Program-made: the position numbers and the translations under genes
Source: Mermis nigrescens
Lineage: Eukaryota; Nematoda; Enoplea; Mermithida; Mermithidae
NCBI GenBank assembly: GCA_036768485.1
Contig: JAVLUZ010000151.1
Span: 1,807,330 to 1,871,329, forward strand
Reading direction: 5' to 3'
Length of the DNA stretch: 64,000 nt
The notes under the pieces: generated by a model
The model's database searches: none
Seen by the model: only the letters and a program-made list of their open reading frames with translations
Told to the model about the DNA's origin: nothing
Shown here: positions 34,041-47,600 of the stretch, piece by piece
Numbering within the stretch: position 1 is the first letter of the stretch
How the letters are laid out: every line of letters begins with the position of its first letter

Positions 34041-34776
34041 GCCGCGACCCTCTCCCTGAATTGTTAATTTTTCGTAAAAAATGTAAAAAGTACCTTTTAA
34101 GCGTTTTAGCTCATTTTTGGCTCAAGAATTTAATTTTCGCCATTCCGCGCCGTGTATACATTTTTTGATTATATTTTGTTCAATTTACTCTTCTTTTATT
34201 ACTTCAAATTTTTTATGTTTTTATGTCCTAAAAAGAATGGGCACTGTCTGAAACGTCTAAATAACATCGTTTTTAAAGTTTACTGATAATTTTTAGCCTG
34301 AAAAAGGCACTTTTTAAAAAGTTTTTCGGGCCTGATTCCACAATCCCCCAGAATTCCTTGCTATACATGTATAGACAATATCCGTGATATAATGTAGTTA
34401 TTCTGGATTATTTTTCGTCAGATGAATTCGTATCGATATGCTTGCTTCGGTTTTGACTATTTTTTGGTAAAAAAATTAATTAATTTGGATTAACAGCAGT
34501 GGCCCTTAAATGAGCAGTTTATACGTAATTTTTTGGCGTGAAGCGGATAAAAATTGCTTTTGATAAGGGTAGCTAAAGTTGCTGATCCGTTCCTTTTATT
34601 CATGCGATTGGTGCCAGGATTCATTGAAAAAATTAAACTTTTTAAGTACGCCTAAAATAGATGAAAATCATTATGAAAATAATTGCTTTTATCCCGAAAA
34701 TGTTTTTTGCGCGCCGTGAATTGCTCATTGTCTACAAATAATGGTATTTTTGATTTTTGAAAAATTGACTCTCTAG

Positions 34777-35039
34777 CATAAGTGGGCGGCACCAAAATTC
34801 TGGTGGGGGGGGTTGCAAGATTTTTCAAGAGTCAAAAAATGGCCTTAGAAATGGTGGTATGACGAAAAAATGTCATTTTTCAATGTTTCTCTTTGAGCAC
34901 TATCCATTTTCATCAAAAAATTGCGTAAAAACAAAAGAAAATTTCAAAAATTGAACTCTGGGGGCATTTTGGTTTCTGGGGGTATTTTGGTTTTTCGGGG
35001 GGGGTGGTGCATAACCCCAACCCCCCACGCCCAGGTGTG
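34777..35039 (+). mobile_element. hAT-type MITE, family B copy 7
   Basis: Ends CATAAGTGGGCGGC and CGCCCAGGTGTG; flanks CTCTCTAG and CTCTTTAG (7 of 8). Confidence 0.88.
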
Positions 35040-35227
35040 CTCTTTAGGCTGTGCGGAAAATTGATACATGTTGTTTGTTCTATAACGTATTTAATAATGA
35101 ATAAAATTTAAATATGAAATGCTTCGCTGACATGTATATATGGCATGGGAATTCTGGGGGTTCATTTCTTTATATATTTTGATTTATGCTGTACGATTTA
35201 TTATAATGTGTTTTCAGGCAGTCTAGC

Positions 35228-35455
35228 CATAGGTGGGCAGCAGCAAAATCCAGAGGGGCGCAAGATTTTTCAAGGTCAAAAAATTGTCTTAAAAATCGTT
35301 ATATGGCAAAAAACATCACTTTTCAACGTTTATCATCGAGCACTAACCCATGGTATCACAAATTGCGAAAAAATTAATAAATTGAATTATGGGGGTATTC
35401 TTGTTTGGGGGTTGCATACCCTTCAACCCTCCCCTCCCTCCCACGCTCACGTCTT
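35228..35455 (+). mobile_element. hAT-type MITE, family B copy 8
   Basis: Perfect 8-bp duplication AGTCTAGC (35220-35227, 35456-35463). The left end is CATAGGTGGGCAGC; the right end is decayed (CTCACGTCTT). Confidence 0.88.
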
Positions 35456-37734
35456 AGTCTAGCCACCTAGACTGGTGCCGCTGGGTTGCAATTGCAGTCT
35501 GAGGATTAAAGGCACGTACCTGTAGCAGCCTAGTTCCTCTCTGATGACCTCACTTGTCTACATCATTTTTTGCTGTATGTAATCCTGCCTACTTGTTCGC
35601 GCTTCAGTCTTGCGTCTCGTAAAACATGTATCCTCTCAAATATAATTTTTAGGTACATTTGTGCTTTTTCTCGCGTCTTTCTGTTTCTTTCGTACTAATA
35701 GCATGCTGCACTTCTTGCTATTTACATATGTCCTTTTTCTTTTTATTAACTTATTCATTTTTATCATTTTTTCGCTAAATTAAACGTTTTTCGTTTTTGT
35801 GTCGTATTGATGACTTTCTATTATTTAAAGTATTAATTCGACGCGAAGCACTGAAAAAATTTTGACTTTATTACTGCTTTTGTCCTAAAAAACTGATGCA
35901 GAAAACGTTTGGTCAGCTCAAAATCGCCGGACACTTATTGTCTGGTTACCCCTTCATCGGAGCTGGAGGAGTAATACCCATACATGTGGTACGGGGATGG
36001 GGGTATCCCTACCCAAAGTCGATCGTCCTCCCATCTCCCCGAAGCCGCAAAAAATTTTGACACCCCGATTTTTGGGAAAAAATTCAATTTTTTTGGCCTT
36101 TTTTAGACGTATTTTGGCCGTTTTTTTACAAATGGCCCGGGGAACCCCTATCCGAAATTTCGAGCCGTTGCATGTATGTTAATACCCCTCACCCCTCCCT
36201 CCTTGTGCATGCATGTGCTCTTTCTTTCTGCGACGTAACAAAATGGAAAAAATTGATAAAATTTGATTAAATTGAACAAAATGTAGTCAGAAAGTAAGCG
36301 TATGGCGTAAAGCGCCGTTGATTTGACACTTTTGAGCAAAGTCGAAGACGCTTCAGGCAGCATTTTTTTATAAATGTATTGGAATATTGCGGATTCTGGG
36401 GGTGTTGAAAAAAATTTCTTCCTAAGGGTACCCCCCAAACCCCTCCCCACGCCCACGTGTGGCTGGAACTCACACAAAATACTTCTTAGCACGCAAGCAT
36501 AGGTCTTTGTTGGAGATGATTAGCGATGTATGCTGCTTATGCTGACCCCCGAAAAATGCCGATGATCACAATTTTCGATTTTCCGGGAAACCTTAAAAAA
36601 ATGAGCAGTCTAAAGCTCTTAATTATGCGCTTCGCACAAAAAAAGTTGTTTCTTGTCTATATTTCTTTCAATTTACTTAATTTTTTTAATAATTTTTTGT
36701 TTTTACATCTAAAAAGAAGAATGTCAGAGGCGCCGAAAATTGTGTCATAGACGCACTTATTCATGGTTTTAAGCCTAGCAAAGAAGTTTCAAAAACTTTC
36801 CAGTTTGGCTGGCCAACAGGATTTCCATGCTGAAAACATGCCTACATAAACATTACTTACATACATACGTATAAGCCGGTCATTTTCAGTTGCATGTTAT
36901 TGTATGAGAACAATTATCAGTGTGCTTTAAAAATAAGTAGTTGAAAATATATGCATCACGAATAAGGCAAACACTACGCGATATATCTGACATGGGTCCG
37001 CATCTGTCACACCACCTCTTATAAATATCATGCACAAAATATAGCCTTGAGTGAACACCATATATGGGCATCGAAAAATTCGGGAGGGGTGAAATCGACA
37101 AAAATCGCCAAAAATGTTACTAAAAATAGAATTCTGGGGTCTGCAGTAATCTGCGGGGAGGTTTAAGCTTCTGTGGGGATATACACCCCCAGACCGCCCA
37201 CGACCATGTGTGGTTGGCACCGGCGCTGGGAAAAAATGGTCCCGGTGCACCTGTACTTTTGTGTAGATAGATAGCGGAATCGTGAATTCTTGATGGGATA
37301 ATACATAATCGTGATGGGTTCGAAGGTTTATCCCAGAGAACATTAAACACCAGAATTTGCACTCAGAATTTGCGATTTTCCAAGATTTTTCGTATATTTC
37401 CTAAACATTCGTAGAAAAGGTGTTGTTTTAAGTGTTTTTAGGTACCTATCAGTTTGTTCTAAAGTATCAAACTTTTAGCGCTCCGCCCCATATACTCAAT
37501 TTTCGACCATCAATCAATTTGTTCGATTTTTTGAAAAATTTTTGCAAAATTTTTTAAATGTTTTTATGCTCTAGATAGCGCATCGCTAGAAACGCCGAAC
37601 ATTATGTGTTTAACGCGCATTCCCCATTTTGCGACTTTAAAATGCACTTTAAGATGTCCCCAGTCCTCCATCTCCCTAGAATTCCCATGCTGTGTATGTC
37701 TGGGGGAGGTGAAAAAATTTCTGGGGGCATACAT

Positions 37735-38150
37735 GCACATAGTGGGTGAGGGGGTATTCCTCCCCCCTGAAGGGTCAGCTAGACTGGTACTGTCCGGCGA
37801 TTTTAAGCTAACGAAACGTTTTTTTGCAATATTTCCGAGGTCAAAAGCAGCAAAAATATCATAATTTTTCCGGCGCTTTGCGCTAGATTAGTAGTTTTAT
37901 GTACTTTTTACTCAAAAAGCGCCAAAAATTGATCAGTTTTTGTATTTTTAGCGCTAAAAGTGATATAATGCAGTCAAAATGTACTAAAAATGCTTTTAAA
38001 AAATTGCCGCGAAAAGACGTTTTATAGGCTAATTTGACCATTTCGGTCGTTTAAACAACAAAAAAATTCGTGATAGTTAAATTTACTGCTTTGGATTTCT
38101 GAGATTTTACCCCTCTGCGGACCCTGATCTTGTGTACTTAAGCTGCAGGG
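37735..38150 (+). mobile_element. Family C repeat, copy 7
   Basis: Shares GGTACTGTCCGGCGATTTTA, the GGCGCTTTGCGC hairpin variant and GATATAATGCAGTCAAAATG with the copy at 27556. It ends about 110 bp before the large NPL4 exon. Confidence 0.65.
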
Positions 38151-38261
38151 TAAAAAAATTTCCGATGGTGAGAATTTTCCGCAGTTGTGGGGGTCTAAAC
38201 CCTCTATCGCAACCCCCCCCCAGATTATGCCCGGCACTCAAAATTGTGTATGATCGTTTAG

Positions 38262-38609
38262 CGCCATCGTCACGTAGACAACATATCGTTCGAGAACGAA
38301 TTGCTCGTGTCACGTTTTATCGATTTTTGGCGCGCGAGCGGCTTGCAGCGCGTCGGCTATTTGCTGGGCTATTTTGAGCCGCACGCGGACGTGCCGCTGG
38401 GCATTCGAGCCGTCGCGGCGGCCATTTACGAGCCGCCGCAGACGGCGCCGGCCGAAAACGTGGTGCGATTGGCGTCGATGCGCGACGCGAGCGACGATGT
38501 CGTCGACCAATTGGCCGCCGCTTTGGGTCTGCGACGCGTCGGCTGGATTTTTACCGACTTGGCGCCCGACGATAAATTGGCCGGACGCGTCAAATGCTTC
38601 AGAAATTCG
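38262..38609 (+). CDS. NPLOC4: NPL4 homologue, MPN-like domain exon
   Basis: Acceptor TCGTTTAG ending at 38261, donor TCG|GTGATC at 38610; 116 codons, phase 0 at both ends. It begins RHRHVDNISFENELLVSRF and contains RVGYLLGYFEPHADVPLGIR, AAIYEPPQ and LRRVGWIFTDLAPDD, all strongly conserved in the NPL4 catalytically inactive MPN domain. It is very GC-rich relative to its flanks. The intron before it is 6.0 kb. Conserved sequence continues past RNS in the family, but no next exon was found before the window ends. Confidence 0.95.
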
Positions 38610-38723
38610 GTGATCTTTTTTGGTTCCAAATTCTAAGGAATATTCCAATCATACATGCACACGGTTCAAAGTGCTGGAAACGGGTTAAACCGAGTTTTAT
38701 TGTGGGGGGGGGAAGTGGGCGGG

Positions 38724-38880
38724 GGTAAGGTGGGCAGCATCAATATTCTGGGGGGTGGGGTGCAAGATTTTTCAAAGGTCAAAAAATGGTCTTAAAAATC
38801 GTGGTATGGCGAAAAACACCATTTTTCAACGTTCCTCATCGAGCACTATCCACTGGCATCAAAAAATTGCGAAAAACAGT
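38724..38880 (+). mobile_element. hAT-type MITE, family B copy 9 (truncated)
   Basis: Starts near TAAGGTGGGCAGCATC, keeps TCATCGAGCACTATCCACTG, and breaks off at an AAT microsatellite. No right end. Confidence 0.7.
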
Positions 38881-38895
38881 GAGCATGTCCTATTA

Positions 38896-38897
<2 letters not shown>

Positions 38898-38984
<87 letters not shown>
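38898..38984 (+). repeat. (AAT)n microsatellite
   Basis: About 29 AAT units with two interruptions; gives an apparent poly-Asn reading frame that is not a gene. Confidence 0.98.
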
Positions 38985-38985
<1 letters not shown>

Positions 38986-39503
38986 CTTATGACAAATTGA
39001 GAATGTAGTACTTATATACTCGTAGGTCTCGTTTTTATTTTATCTAGTGGTCGTTTGATAGACATGCACAACGTGGAAATGCTGGGGCTGAGACCGAAAA
39101 ATTTTTCGAGAGTGCCTTTTTCGCGCTCAGAAACGGTAATTAAGCGTCAAAAATATCATTTTTTGTCGTTTATGACGATGCTCTAAAATGGAGAAATTTG
39201 AAAAAATATCAACAAAATTCGAAAAAAATATTAGCAAAATTTGAATAAATTGAGCGAAATATAGTCAAAAAAGACTATGGCGCGGAACTCGAAAATTCAA
39301 CGCTTTTGAGCAATGTGATATGTAGCCAAAAACGCTTAAACAGCACCTTTCACTACTATCAGTCCATCAAAAAAAACCATAGCTTAGTACGATTTACATT
39401 GGACAAAAATTCAGAATTTGGCTAAAAGCTCGGTTGATATAGAGCCACCTGTCTCACAGTACAAGTGGATTCTTTACATACATGCACACAGGGGCTGAGG
39501 GGG

Positions 39504-39603
39504 NNNNNNNNNNNNNNNNNNNNNNNNNNNNNNNNNNNNNNNNNNNNNNNNNNNNNNNNNNNNNNNNNNNNNNNNNNNNNNNNNNNNNNNNNNNNNNNNN
39601 NNN
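39504..39603. other. Assembly gap (100 N)
   Basis: Exactly 100 N, the usual placeholder for a gap of unknown length. Distances across it are not reliable and a missing NPL4 exon could lie in it. Confidence 0.99.
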
Positions 39604-40934
39604 GATTCAGATTGGTGCCAGACATGGGCTAAGCCCAGTGATTGGCCCGACCAGTCACACCAAGTTACATACAGCAAAGTGCCAATTGATTATTCATATG
39701 ATGACTAAGTTTTTATTCTCATGTTCGCTACATGGATCGGAAACACACATTCCCGTGGGGTTAGGCAGGGGTATTACCCCCCCTCAGAGTACAAGACTCA
39801 AGTTACTGTCATACGATTTTTGGTGAAGATCTTTTGAATATTTTTGAACTTAATTTCTAGTACGGCAAAATTGCATCAAATTATCAGAATTTTACGAAGT
39901 GGAATGTAAGCAAGAGTACATAGACAAACTATCACTATAAACCATGCATATAACAGCTCAAATTTTTCGATGAGGGGCTCCTCGACATATGTAAGTGTAA
40001 CGGCTGGAAATTTCGGGTAGGGGTCTCTGGCCATTTTCAGTGGAGGTTGAGGAGAGGGGTTGGCGATTTCAATTCTAGGTCAAAAAAATGGCAAAAACAC
40101 CTAAAAATAGCCAACAAAACGCAAGTTTTCGCCAAAAATGGGGAGGATGGGGTCAAAATTTTCTGACGTCGGGGGGGGGGTGTGGGAAGGACGTCCAACT
40201 CTGGGTGGGTGGGGAATCCCCCAAAGTCCCCTGTTGCACGTATATATGGTTTTCGGCGATTTTGAGGAAGGGGGGGGGGTAAATGACCACTAATTTTTGG
40301 CCGAAAATCGCAAAAAAGCACCTAAAGATGGCTAAAAAATGCAGGTTTTCACCGAAAATCAATTTCGGCTCATGCGTTTATTATTGGAGCCATTTTATTA
40401 CAATGTTAAAATATTTTCTGGGACAAAGTGATATGAATTGTATCGTTTTTCGGTATTTTTAGGAAATTTCAAAAAAATTTCTGGCGCTTCGCGCAAAATA
40501 TCGCTAATATACTCTATTTAGATTGAAGCAAGGGAATTAAACACTCCAAAATCATTTTTTTGTATAATCTAGGCATTCTTATGCATATTTGAATATATTT
40601 TGTATCTATTTATACTGTTTTTAAAAATGTTATGCAACAATAAGTACTATTTAGTAACTTTGCACTATTTTGCCGTTCAAAGATAAAATTGTTTAATTTA
40701 TCCTGATGTTGCATTAGATTTATAAGCGCAGTGGTGCTTATTACAAGATTTAATTGGCATATTACAATGTCTGTAATATCTCTGATTTTGTAGTACAAGT
40801 TGTTTTAGCTTTCTCAGTCGAGCTTTATGTGTAAATTCTATCAAAAGCTCATGAAAACTTTTGCGTTTCGCGCCCAACTAATATTATCAACTAAATTCAG
40901 GCCGAATCATCACATTAAGGACCACGGTTTTCTT

Positions 40935-42130
40935 GTATTTGGCAAAGATTTTTCCCTATGTACAAAGACTTTTCAGCATGGACGAATTTAAGGGGGCGGG
41001 GGCGGCCGCCTCACATCGGCCAAAAACATTTGGCGAGATAGAGAAAGGGCATGTAATTTGTGATGATTTTTGACCGTCAATGATCACAATTTCTCAAAAT
41101 TTTCCGTCGCTTCGCGCCGGTTTAGACCTATTAATGACATTTATCTACTTTATTTGCAGTCTGCAAAAGCCATTTTTTGCTCATAAAATAGCTTTTAAAA
41201 CAATTTGAAGGGCATAAATAGATATTTTAGCATGATTTCTTCTATTTTTTGAGCAAGACTTTTGAATAAATTTCTAAAGTTCGACGTCAGATGCTATAAA
41301 TACAGAAAATCGCGCGGTAAATCAAGCTTTTAAATGTCTTTTAGTCGAAATTTCGCAAATTTTCAGGCGCTTCGAGCCGGATTTTAGCTGAAGTCATAGA
41401 AATTTAATGATTTTTCTGCACAAGATTGACGAAAATTTCAAATTTTTTCCGGAAAAATATCGCGTCAAAAGTGATTCTTGATGAAAGTAGACCCCGTATA
41501 AAAAGCGTAAAAAACGCTATTTTGCGCGTTAAGAGCGATTTTTTGACCTATTTTTGGCGGTTTTTGAAAAAGTTTGGGTACCGCCCCACCCCTTGAGAAA
41601 ATCCAAGATTAGCCACTGCTTTTCAGGACCTCTTTGTACATGCAAAAAGATTTTTGGGGAGACATAAAGTGTAAAAAAGTGTGTTGTTCTCGAAAATTTT
41701 CGGCACAGCGCCGAAATCAGTAATTGTCTGTCCTGTATAACTTTAAATTGTAGAATTTGCATTTAGAATGGAAAAATGTCAAATATCCAGAAACCTAGAA
41801 ATTAGCTAAGATGCTCTACCAAAGGTCGAAAAGCCTGTTTTACCAAACTAAAATAGCTACTTTGCCATACAGTACACAAAAATTTGCATGTACGAAATGT
41901 TCAAAGACTTGAATACCATCTTTGTACATATAGACAGGTATCTTGCATTAAAAAAACATTATTTAGGACTGCATGCCGGTTGCAGGTCACACTGGCATTA
42001 TGTAAAAATTGTATGTTTGAAATATATTTATATATCTACAAAAATTTGTCCGCTAATACATACAAAGACCTTCTCAGAGATCTTTGTGCAAGTACAAAGA
42101 AGCTCGTACAAAAAATAGTGTCGGCTAATA
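40935..42130 (+). mobile_element. Family E repeat interrupted by a hAT-type element
   Basis: The left part (40935-40976, ...TACAAAGACTTTTCAG) resumes at 41619 (CTTTTCAGGACCTCTTTGTAC). The insertion at 40977-41618 splits it with an exact 8-bp duplication. Confidence 0.8.
40977..41618 (+). mobile_element. Non-autonomous hAT-type element, 642 bp
   Basis: Perfect duplication CTTTTCAG (40969-40976, 41619-41626). The ends CATGGACGAATTTAAGGGGG and CCAAGATTAGCCACTG are imperfect complements of the CAGTGGCGGATC type. No transposase ORF. Confidence 0.9.
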
Positions 42131-42639
42131 ATAATACACTACTTAATTTAGTGGTCCCCATTTTCAGATTTCACCCCTCCCTCAACTCTGGACCTTGGGA
42201 TACTATGATCGGAAAGTACAGTACAGTTTCCGTCACTTTACCTACCACACCAGAATTGGATGACTGAAAAAGCGTGTTTAAACATACTTTACTGCAAAAG
42301 CGAGCACAACATTGGCTGCAGTTCTGTCTTCACATAGCTTATTTCGTTTGTTCGTTTATTTCTTTGACACTATTTTCTTATTTATAGTAATAAAACTTTT
42401 TTACTGCTTGTTTAGCCATATTTTTTATTAACATTTCCATGTCTTCAACGACAACTTTTTAAATTAAAGATGCTTCCATGCTGCTGGCTTTATTCAATAA
42501 ATCCTTCGCACATTTAATCTAATATATATTGAAAATAACAATGAATTGTTTGGCATACGATAAAGTGTTTAATATTACGATAATTCTCTAGCTCATGTGC
42601 ATACAAAATATTCTAAGAGTACTATTTATGGGTATATAT

Positions 42640-43692
42640 TAGAGATGTGCCGGGGCCGCTCTTTTTGCCGAGACCGGGGCCGGGGCCGGGGCCTGGCCGG
42701 GGCCTGTACAAAACATATACCCTATACTTACTAAGCTATACCAAGCATCCACATTATTCCTATACTGACCTAACATCTTAGTATTACTATTGTAAGTAAT
42801 TACCGATTGCTTTAATGAATTAAAGACTTAAAAATAAGCAGATAAAAGAGAAATAAACAAAAAATTAATAAATAATTGTGAATATAGCTGTTAGGCATAG
42901 AAAACAATAAGCTAAGCTGAACAGAATATGACTTTTCTATAGTATTTATGCTGATTCGATGAAAGAAATAGACGAGCAAAACAGTACAATACAAAAGATT
43001 ACGATTACATTACATTGCACGAGAAATAAGTAACCCAGAGATTAATTACACGCTTGAAAAACTTATCTTTAGAATATCAACAAAATCATAGGGGCGAAAA
43101 ATGCTTGTACGACGAAAAATCATTTACCAAGATTAGGGAAAATGCATAATCAAATTAAAATAATATTTAAAAAATTAATTGAAAACCACACAAAAATGAA
43201 GACATTTGCTCTATTATTTAGCGCACAGCGCCCGAAATTAGTGAAAAATCGCATATATTAAAGCAAACGAATTCTATCCGGATGATAAAATAAGTTGCCG
43301 CACTCTAGCATTTTTTAAGGTACATAAGTACATACATCGATTTATAAAACAATTTTACAGACACTAGTAAAAGTCCCTTGCATTTCAAACTTTATTGTCT
43401 AAGAATTATCGGTCAAACGTGCTTATTTTCCCAATAAAAATTGTTAATTGAGCTAAGCTATTCAAGAATGTATCGAATTGTTTCAATGCTCACTCAAATC
43501 TTGATTATTAGATTACCTGAAGCGAAACACAACAGTAGCCTAAGCTTAATTTCAACGAAATTTTGCTTATTTTTGCGAATAAATAAATATTATGTTGCGT
43601 AATTCGGCAAAAAAGATTAATTTTTCGATTTTCATTAGTTTTTCATCGTTGTTCCGGGCCGGGGCCCGGCGCCGAGGCCTGGCACATCTCTA
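42640..43692. mobile_element. hAT-type element with TAGAGATGTGCCGGGGCC ends
   Basis: Starts TAGAGATGTGCCGGGGCC and ends GGCCTGGCACATCTCTA; both ends carry GGGGCC runs. The duplication GTATATAT (42632-42639, 43693-43700) is exact but lies in TA-rich DNA. AT-rich interior without a recognisable transposase. Confidence 0.85.
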
Positions 43693-44160
<468 letters not shown>

Positions 44161-44756
44161 ACCCCACTCAGTCACAGTCGCCCGACGCTTTAGAGACTAA
44201 TCCTAAACATTCCCAAGGGCAGGCTTACTTTTCGCTTATCCTTAAACACATGAACTTCAACAGCCTGTAACTCGATCAATAATGCTGACCGCCACCTAAT
44301 TCTTTCAAATATGAACATCACAAAGTCAGTTAGAAAATGTCCTTGTCGTAACTTTCTGGGACTTTCAAATCCTCTCTACTTTAGCCGAATCATAGTAGTT
44401 TCCGAACCGTTGATATCTGGCCAAATTTTTTTTACACAATTTAAAAGAAGACATTTTAATCTATCTAATACAACTGTCCCTAAAGTTATATGTTCATCAG
44501 CAAAAGTAATGATCTGTTATATCGCAGTGTAGCCTTTTTATGTGCCACACTGTATAACCCTAAAAGGGCATGGCAAGGAGGGTGGATGAAAGGTATGTAG
44601 CCTTCATTTCTTACATCTAAACGAAATCTATACTTTGCATAGACTCAAAAGGAATGAAAATTTCGGCCACTTCTACAGAATAATTATGTACATTATTAAT
44701 TATCCATAGGCTTAGGCTTATATTATTGGCCTTAGTTGATGATACATTATCGACGA

Positions 44757-45542
44757 TTGTGACCTGCTTGACCCACCCGACCGCTAGACCCACTGTCCTG
44801 CTAGACCAACCATCCCACACTAGACCCACTTTTTCGTCCAGATAGACCCACCGGAAGTCTCACTTGACCCACCACGTGCATAATGAGGTGTCCCACTAGA
44901 TCCACCATTTTGCGACCGTCCTGCTGGTCCCACTGTCTCGGAAGACCCACCCAAAAAATGAAGACATACATATTACATGTGAAATGAAAAATAGTTACCA
45001 AGACGCTTAAGTGAATTCTTTTTTGAAAAATATAAAAAGTTTCTTTATTATCAGCTTCACAGACTAACAATTTGACTTCATGTAACGAGTCAAAACGAAA
45101 TTAGCACGACCGGAATTCATGGCTCAATTTGATATCGAAATTTCTATAGTATTTGAAGCAATGAAATAATTGAGCAAATGGACATAAGCCCTCCTTAGTC
45201 CTATTTTAAAAAACAGATTCGGATTCATTGACAATGACCTGATTAATATTTTCGATTTTTTAGTGAGAATTTGCATCATCTGTTTGGCCCGATTTTTGTT
45301 GAGCCGTCTTTGTGAAATGCCTACAAGCTTTTCATCTTATTCATTTGTGCATATCTGTACTGTTATCGTACAACTATGTATGCTGAAATTCCCTGATCGG
45401 AGGATACAAAGAGTACAATACCATTACAATAAAAAGCAAAAAATGCACTATAATATGTGTTTGACAAGAGTGTATTCCTTGACATGAAAAATAAAAATTT
45501 ATTCTTAAAAAATAATCGGCCATGGCTGGTTACTTACCATTG

Positions 45543-45589
<47 letters not shown>

Positions 45590-46020
45590 TGCACGCACGC
45601 ATGCTTATATCTTCTTTGCGTGTTATAATCTGTAATGTACACAATTTCATGCATTAATACAAAATTTATTTATTTATTAATTAAATACAACTGATTAGGT
45701 GGTTAATTAAATGTAATTATTTTTGAATTAATTATTTATATATTTGACTAGACATATATACTTGAATGGATACACTTTGCAAACGTTTCTGCTTTTGCTT
45801 ATAAGCGTACATAATTTTCTTCCCTGGTGAGTCTTCCGAGACAGTGGGTCTAGCGGGACAGTCACAAAATAGTGGAAATAGCGGGACACCTCATTATGCA
45901 CATGGTGGGTCTAGCGAGACTTCCAGTGGGTCTAGCGGTACGAAAAAGTAAGTCTAGTGGGACGGTGGGTCTAGCGGGATGGTGGGTCAAGCGGGATGGT
46001 GGGTCTAGCGAGACGGGACC
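44757..46020. mobile_element. Element whose long inverted ends are iterated GTGGGTCTAGCGGGAC units
   Basis: The left arm (44757-44952) and right arm (45828-46018) are inverted copies of about 190 bp. Each is built from about eight variants of GTGGGTCTAGCGGGAC. The interior holds AT-rich DNA and a CA microsatellite but no transposase. I do not recognise the family; iterated subterminal repeats are typical of transposase binding sites. Confidence 0.7.
45543..45584 (+). repeat. (CA)n microsatellite
   Basis: About 21 CA units followed by degenerate GCACGCACGCATG sequence. Confidence 0.97.
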
Positions 46021-46383
46021 TAATCAACTGCTTGATGTTAAAAGCCATTACACTATAAGAAGAAACAGCTATATTGCAATCATTACTATTTTTTTACTAA
46101 TGATGACGTCATAACAATTACTATTCCGTGGAAGAAGTATCAGAATTATATTAGTATAGAGAATAATGGAAATTTTTAGTTTAGCAAAAAAACGCGTTTT
46201 TTATGTAGACAGTGACCATGACAAGTTCTTGAATAACGAAATTTTGAGCAGCCGCATCGCAACAAGTGATTATTTTAAACAAAATAACTATTGTATTCAC
46301 CTAGACACACCTACTTACACTTATTAGCCATAAGTTAAAGTCAAGTTTATGGCCTTTTTTAACTGACAAACAAAGCCACTGGC

Positions 46384-47600
46384 ATAGCCAATGGGATGCG
46401 ACCCGCATCGCTTGCTTCGCTCGCTCCACTCATCACATCACATTACTCAGGCTTATTTCAAACGCTGGCACCAATATCTTTGTCAGCCATGAATACACAT
46501 TACTAAGCCTAAGCCTTATATGCAGCTAGACCAATGCAAAACATTAAGCATACCGAACTTGCGTTTATCGATCGGTTAAGGTTCTGGGCTTTGGACCAAG
46601 AGGTCCGAGTTTCGAAATCACTTGCCAGCAACTTTCTTACGTTTTCTCATATGTTAACGGCTGCTTACATGCGCCCTTATAATACCTATGACTATTACGG
46701 AGTAACTTAAGAATATGGTACTTCCAGGATAATATGAAATAAACTTCAGAAAAAGCTGATTTTTTTGCTCAGTACTTAGAACATGTTGATAGAAAGCGCG
46801 GAAAAAAATATTCATCCGTCTATGATCAATATTACAAAAGCTATGGGTTTCGTTAATTAGCCTCTTCTCGGCCTATGCAAGCATCTAATCGATCTAAGTA
46901 TTTGAAGATTCAAACAGCTGAATGCAGAATCACATGTAGATACCCAATTTACGTCAAAATAAGCATCTATACATCGACCTAAGCATCTATACATCTACCT
47001 AAGCATCTATACATCGACCAAAGCATCTATACATCGACCTAAGCATCTACACATCGACCTAAGCATCTATACATTGACCGGAGCGGGAGCAACCTCGACC
47101 TAAGCAGCTTAAAACACCTTTTCAGATATACTAAGCCTGAGCCTAAGTATATTAGAAGCAAAAACTTAGATTTTCCTCTATCTTATCAGGTGAAACCGAA
47201 AAAAACATGCAAAAAAATGAAAATTTTTTAGTTTTTTTTTAAATTTCAAAGAGCTTTCAGCGCCTTTTTTCTTATTTCTCCTTCATTGCCATGCTTCCTT
47301 CCATAATTTTAGCCCATATAATTTATTTCTGACAAATGTGTTAGTCCTTGGATCGAGCCGTTTAAATGTCCCACCCAAAACTCAAATCGACAGTTGCCTG
47401 CAACTTTGCAAGCATGGCTCAGATTTTCACCAAATTTTTTTTCCGCGCTTCAATTTATCATGTTCTACCAGTTTGGCACAAAAATTTTAGCATTCCATAT
47501 TCGTTTTGCTCCTTTTCTAAAAGTACCATATTCTTAACTTTAGCCGACCATGAATCTGCTACACGAATGCCGAAAATCCTGGCTACGCCCATGTGCGCAA
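46384..47600 (-). mobile_element. T1-related element, inverted copy
   Basis: 46970-47090 is the complement of the T1 20-bp array. 47465-47555 is the complement of 18785-18860 (e.g. AGTACCATATTCTTAACTTT). The end region at 46384-46520 has CTTGCTTCGCTCGCTCC and TAAGCCTAAGCC. ORFs here are repeat-derived. Confidence 0.65.
46560..46625 (+). repeat. tRNA-like or SINE-head sequence
   Basis: GGTTAAGGTTCTGGGCTTTGG, then GAGGTCCGAGTTTCGAAATC, which resembles an anticodon arm and a Pol III B box. No complete cloverleaf with paired acceptor stem was seen. Confidence 0.35.

Larger units (their letters stand above)
32220..38261 (+). other. NPL4 intron of 6 kb
   Basis: Holds family A (32308-32692), family D (32700-32840, 33065-33270), a CAGGGGCGTACGC-ended element (33355-33722), family B three times (33823, 34777, 35228), family C (about 35840-36000 partial, 37735-38150) and family A-like DNA (36200-36480, 37090-37700). 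No exon was seen. Confidence 0.75.

Noticed and set aside
38755..39000. ORF with a poly-Asn tail
   Set aside because: It reads a truncated family B MITE into an AAT microsatellite.
39422..39826. ORFs spanning the N gap
   Set aside because: Their length is an artefact of unknown bases.
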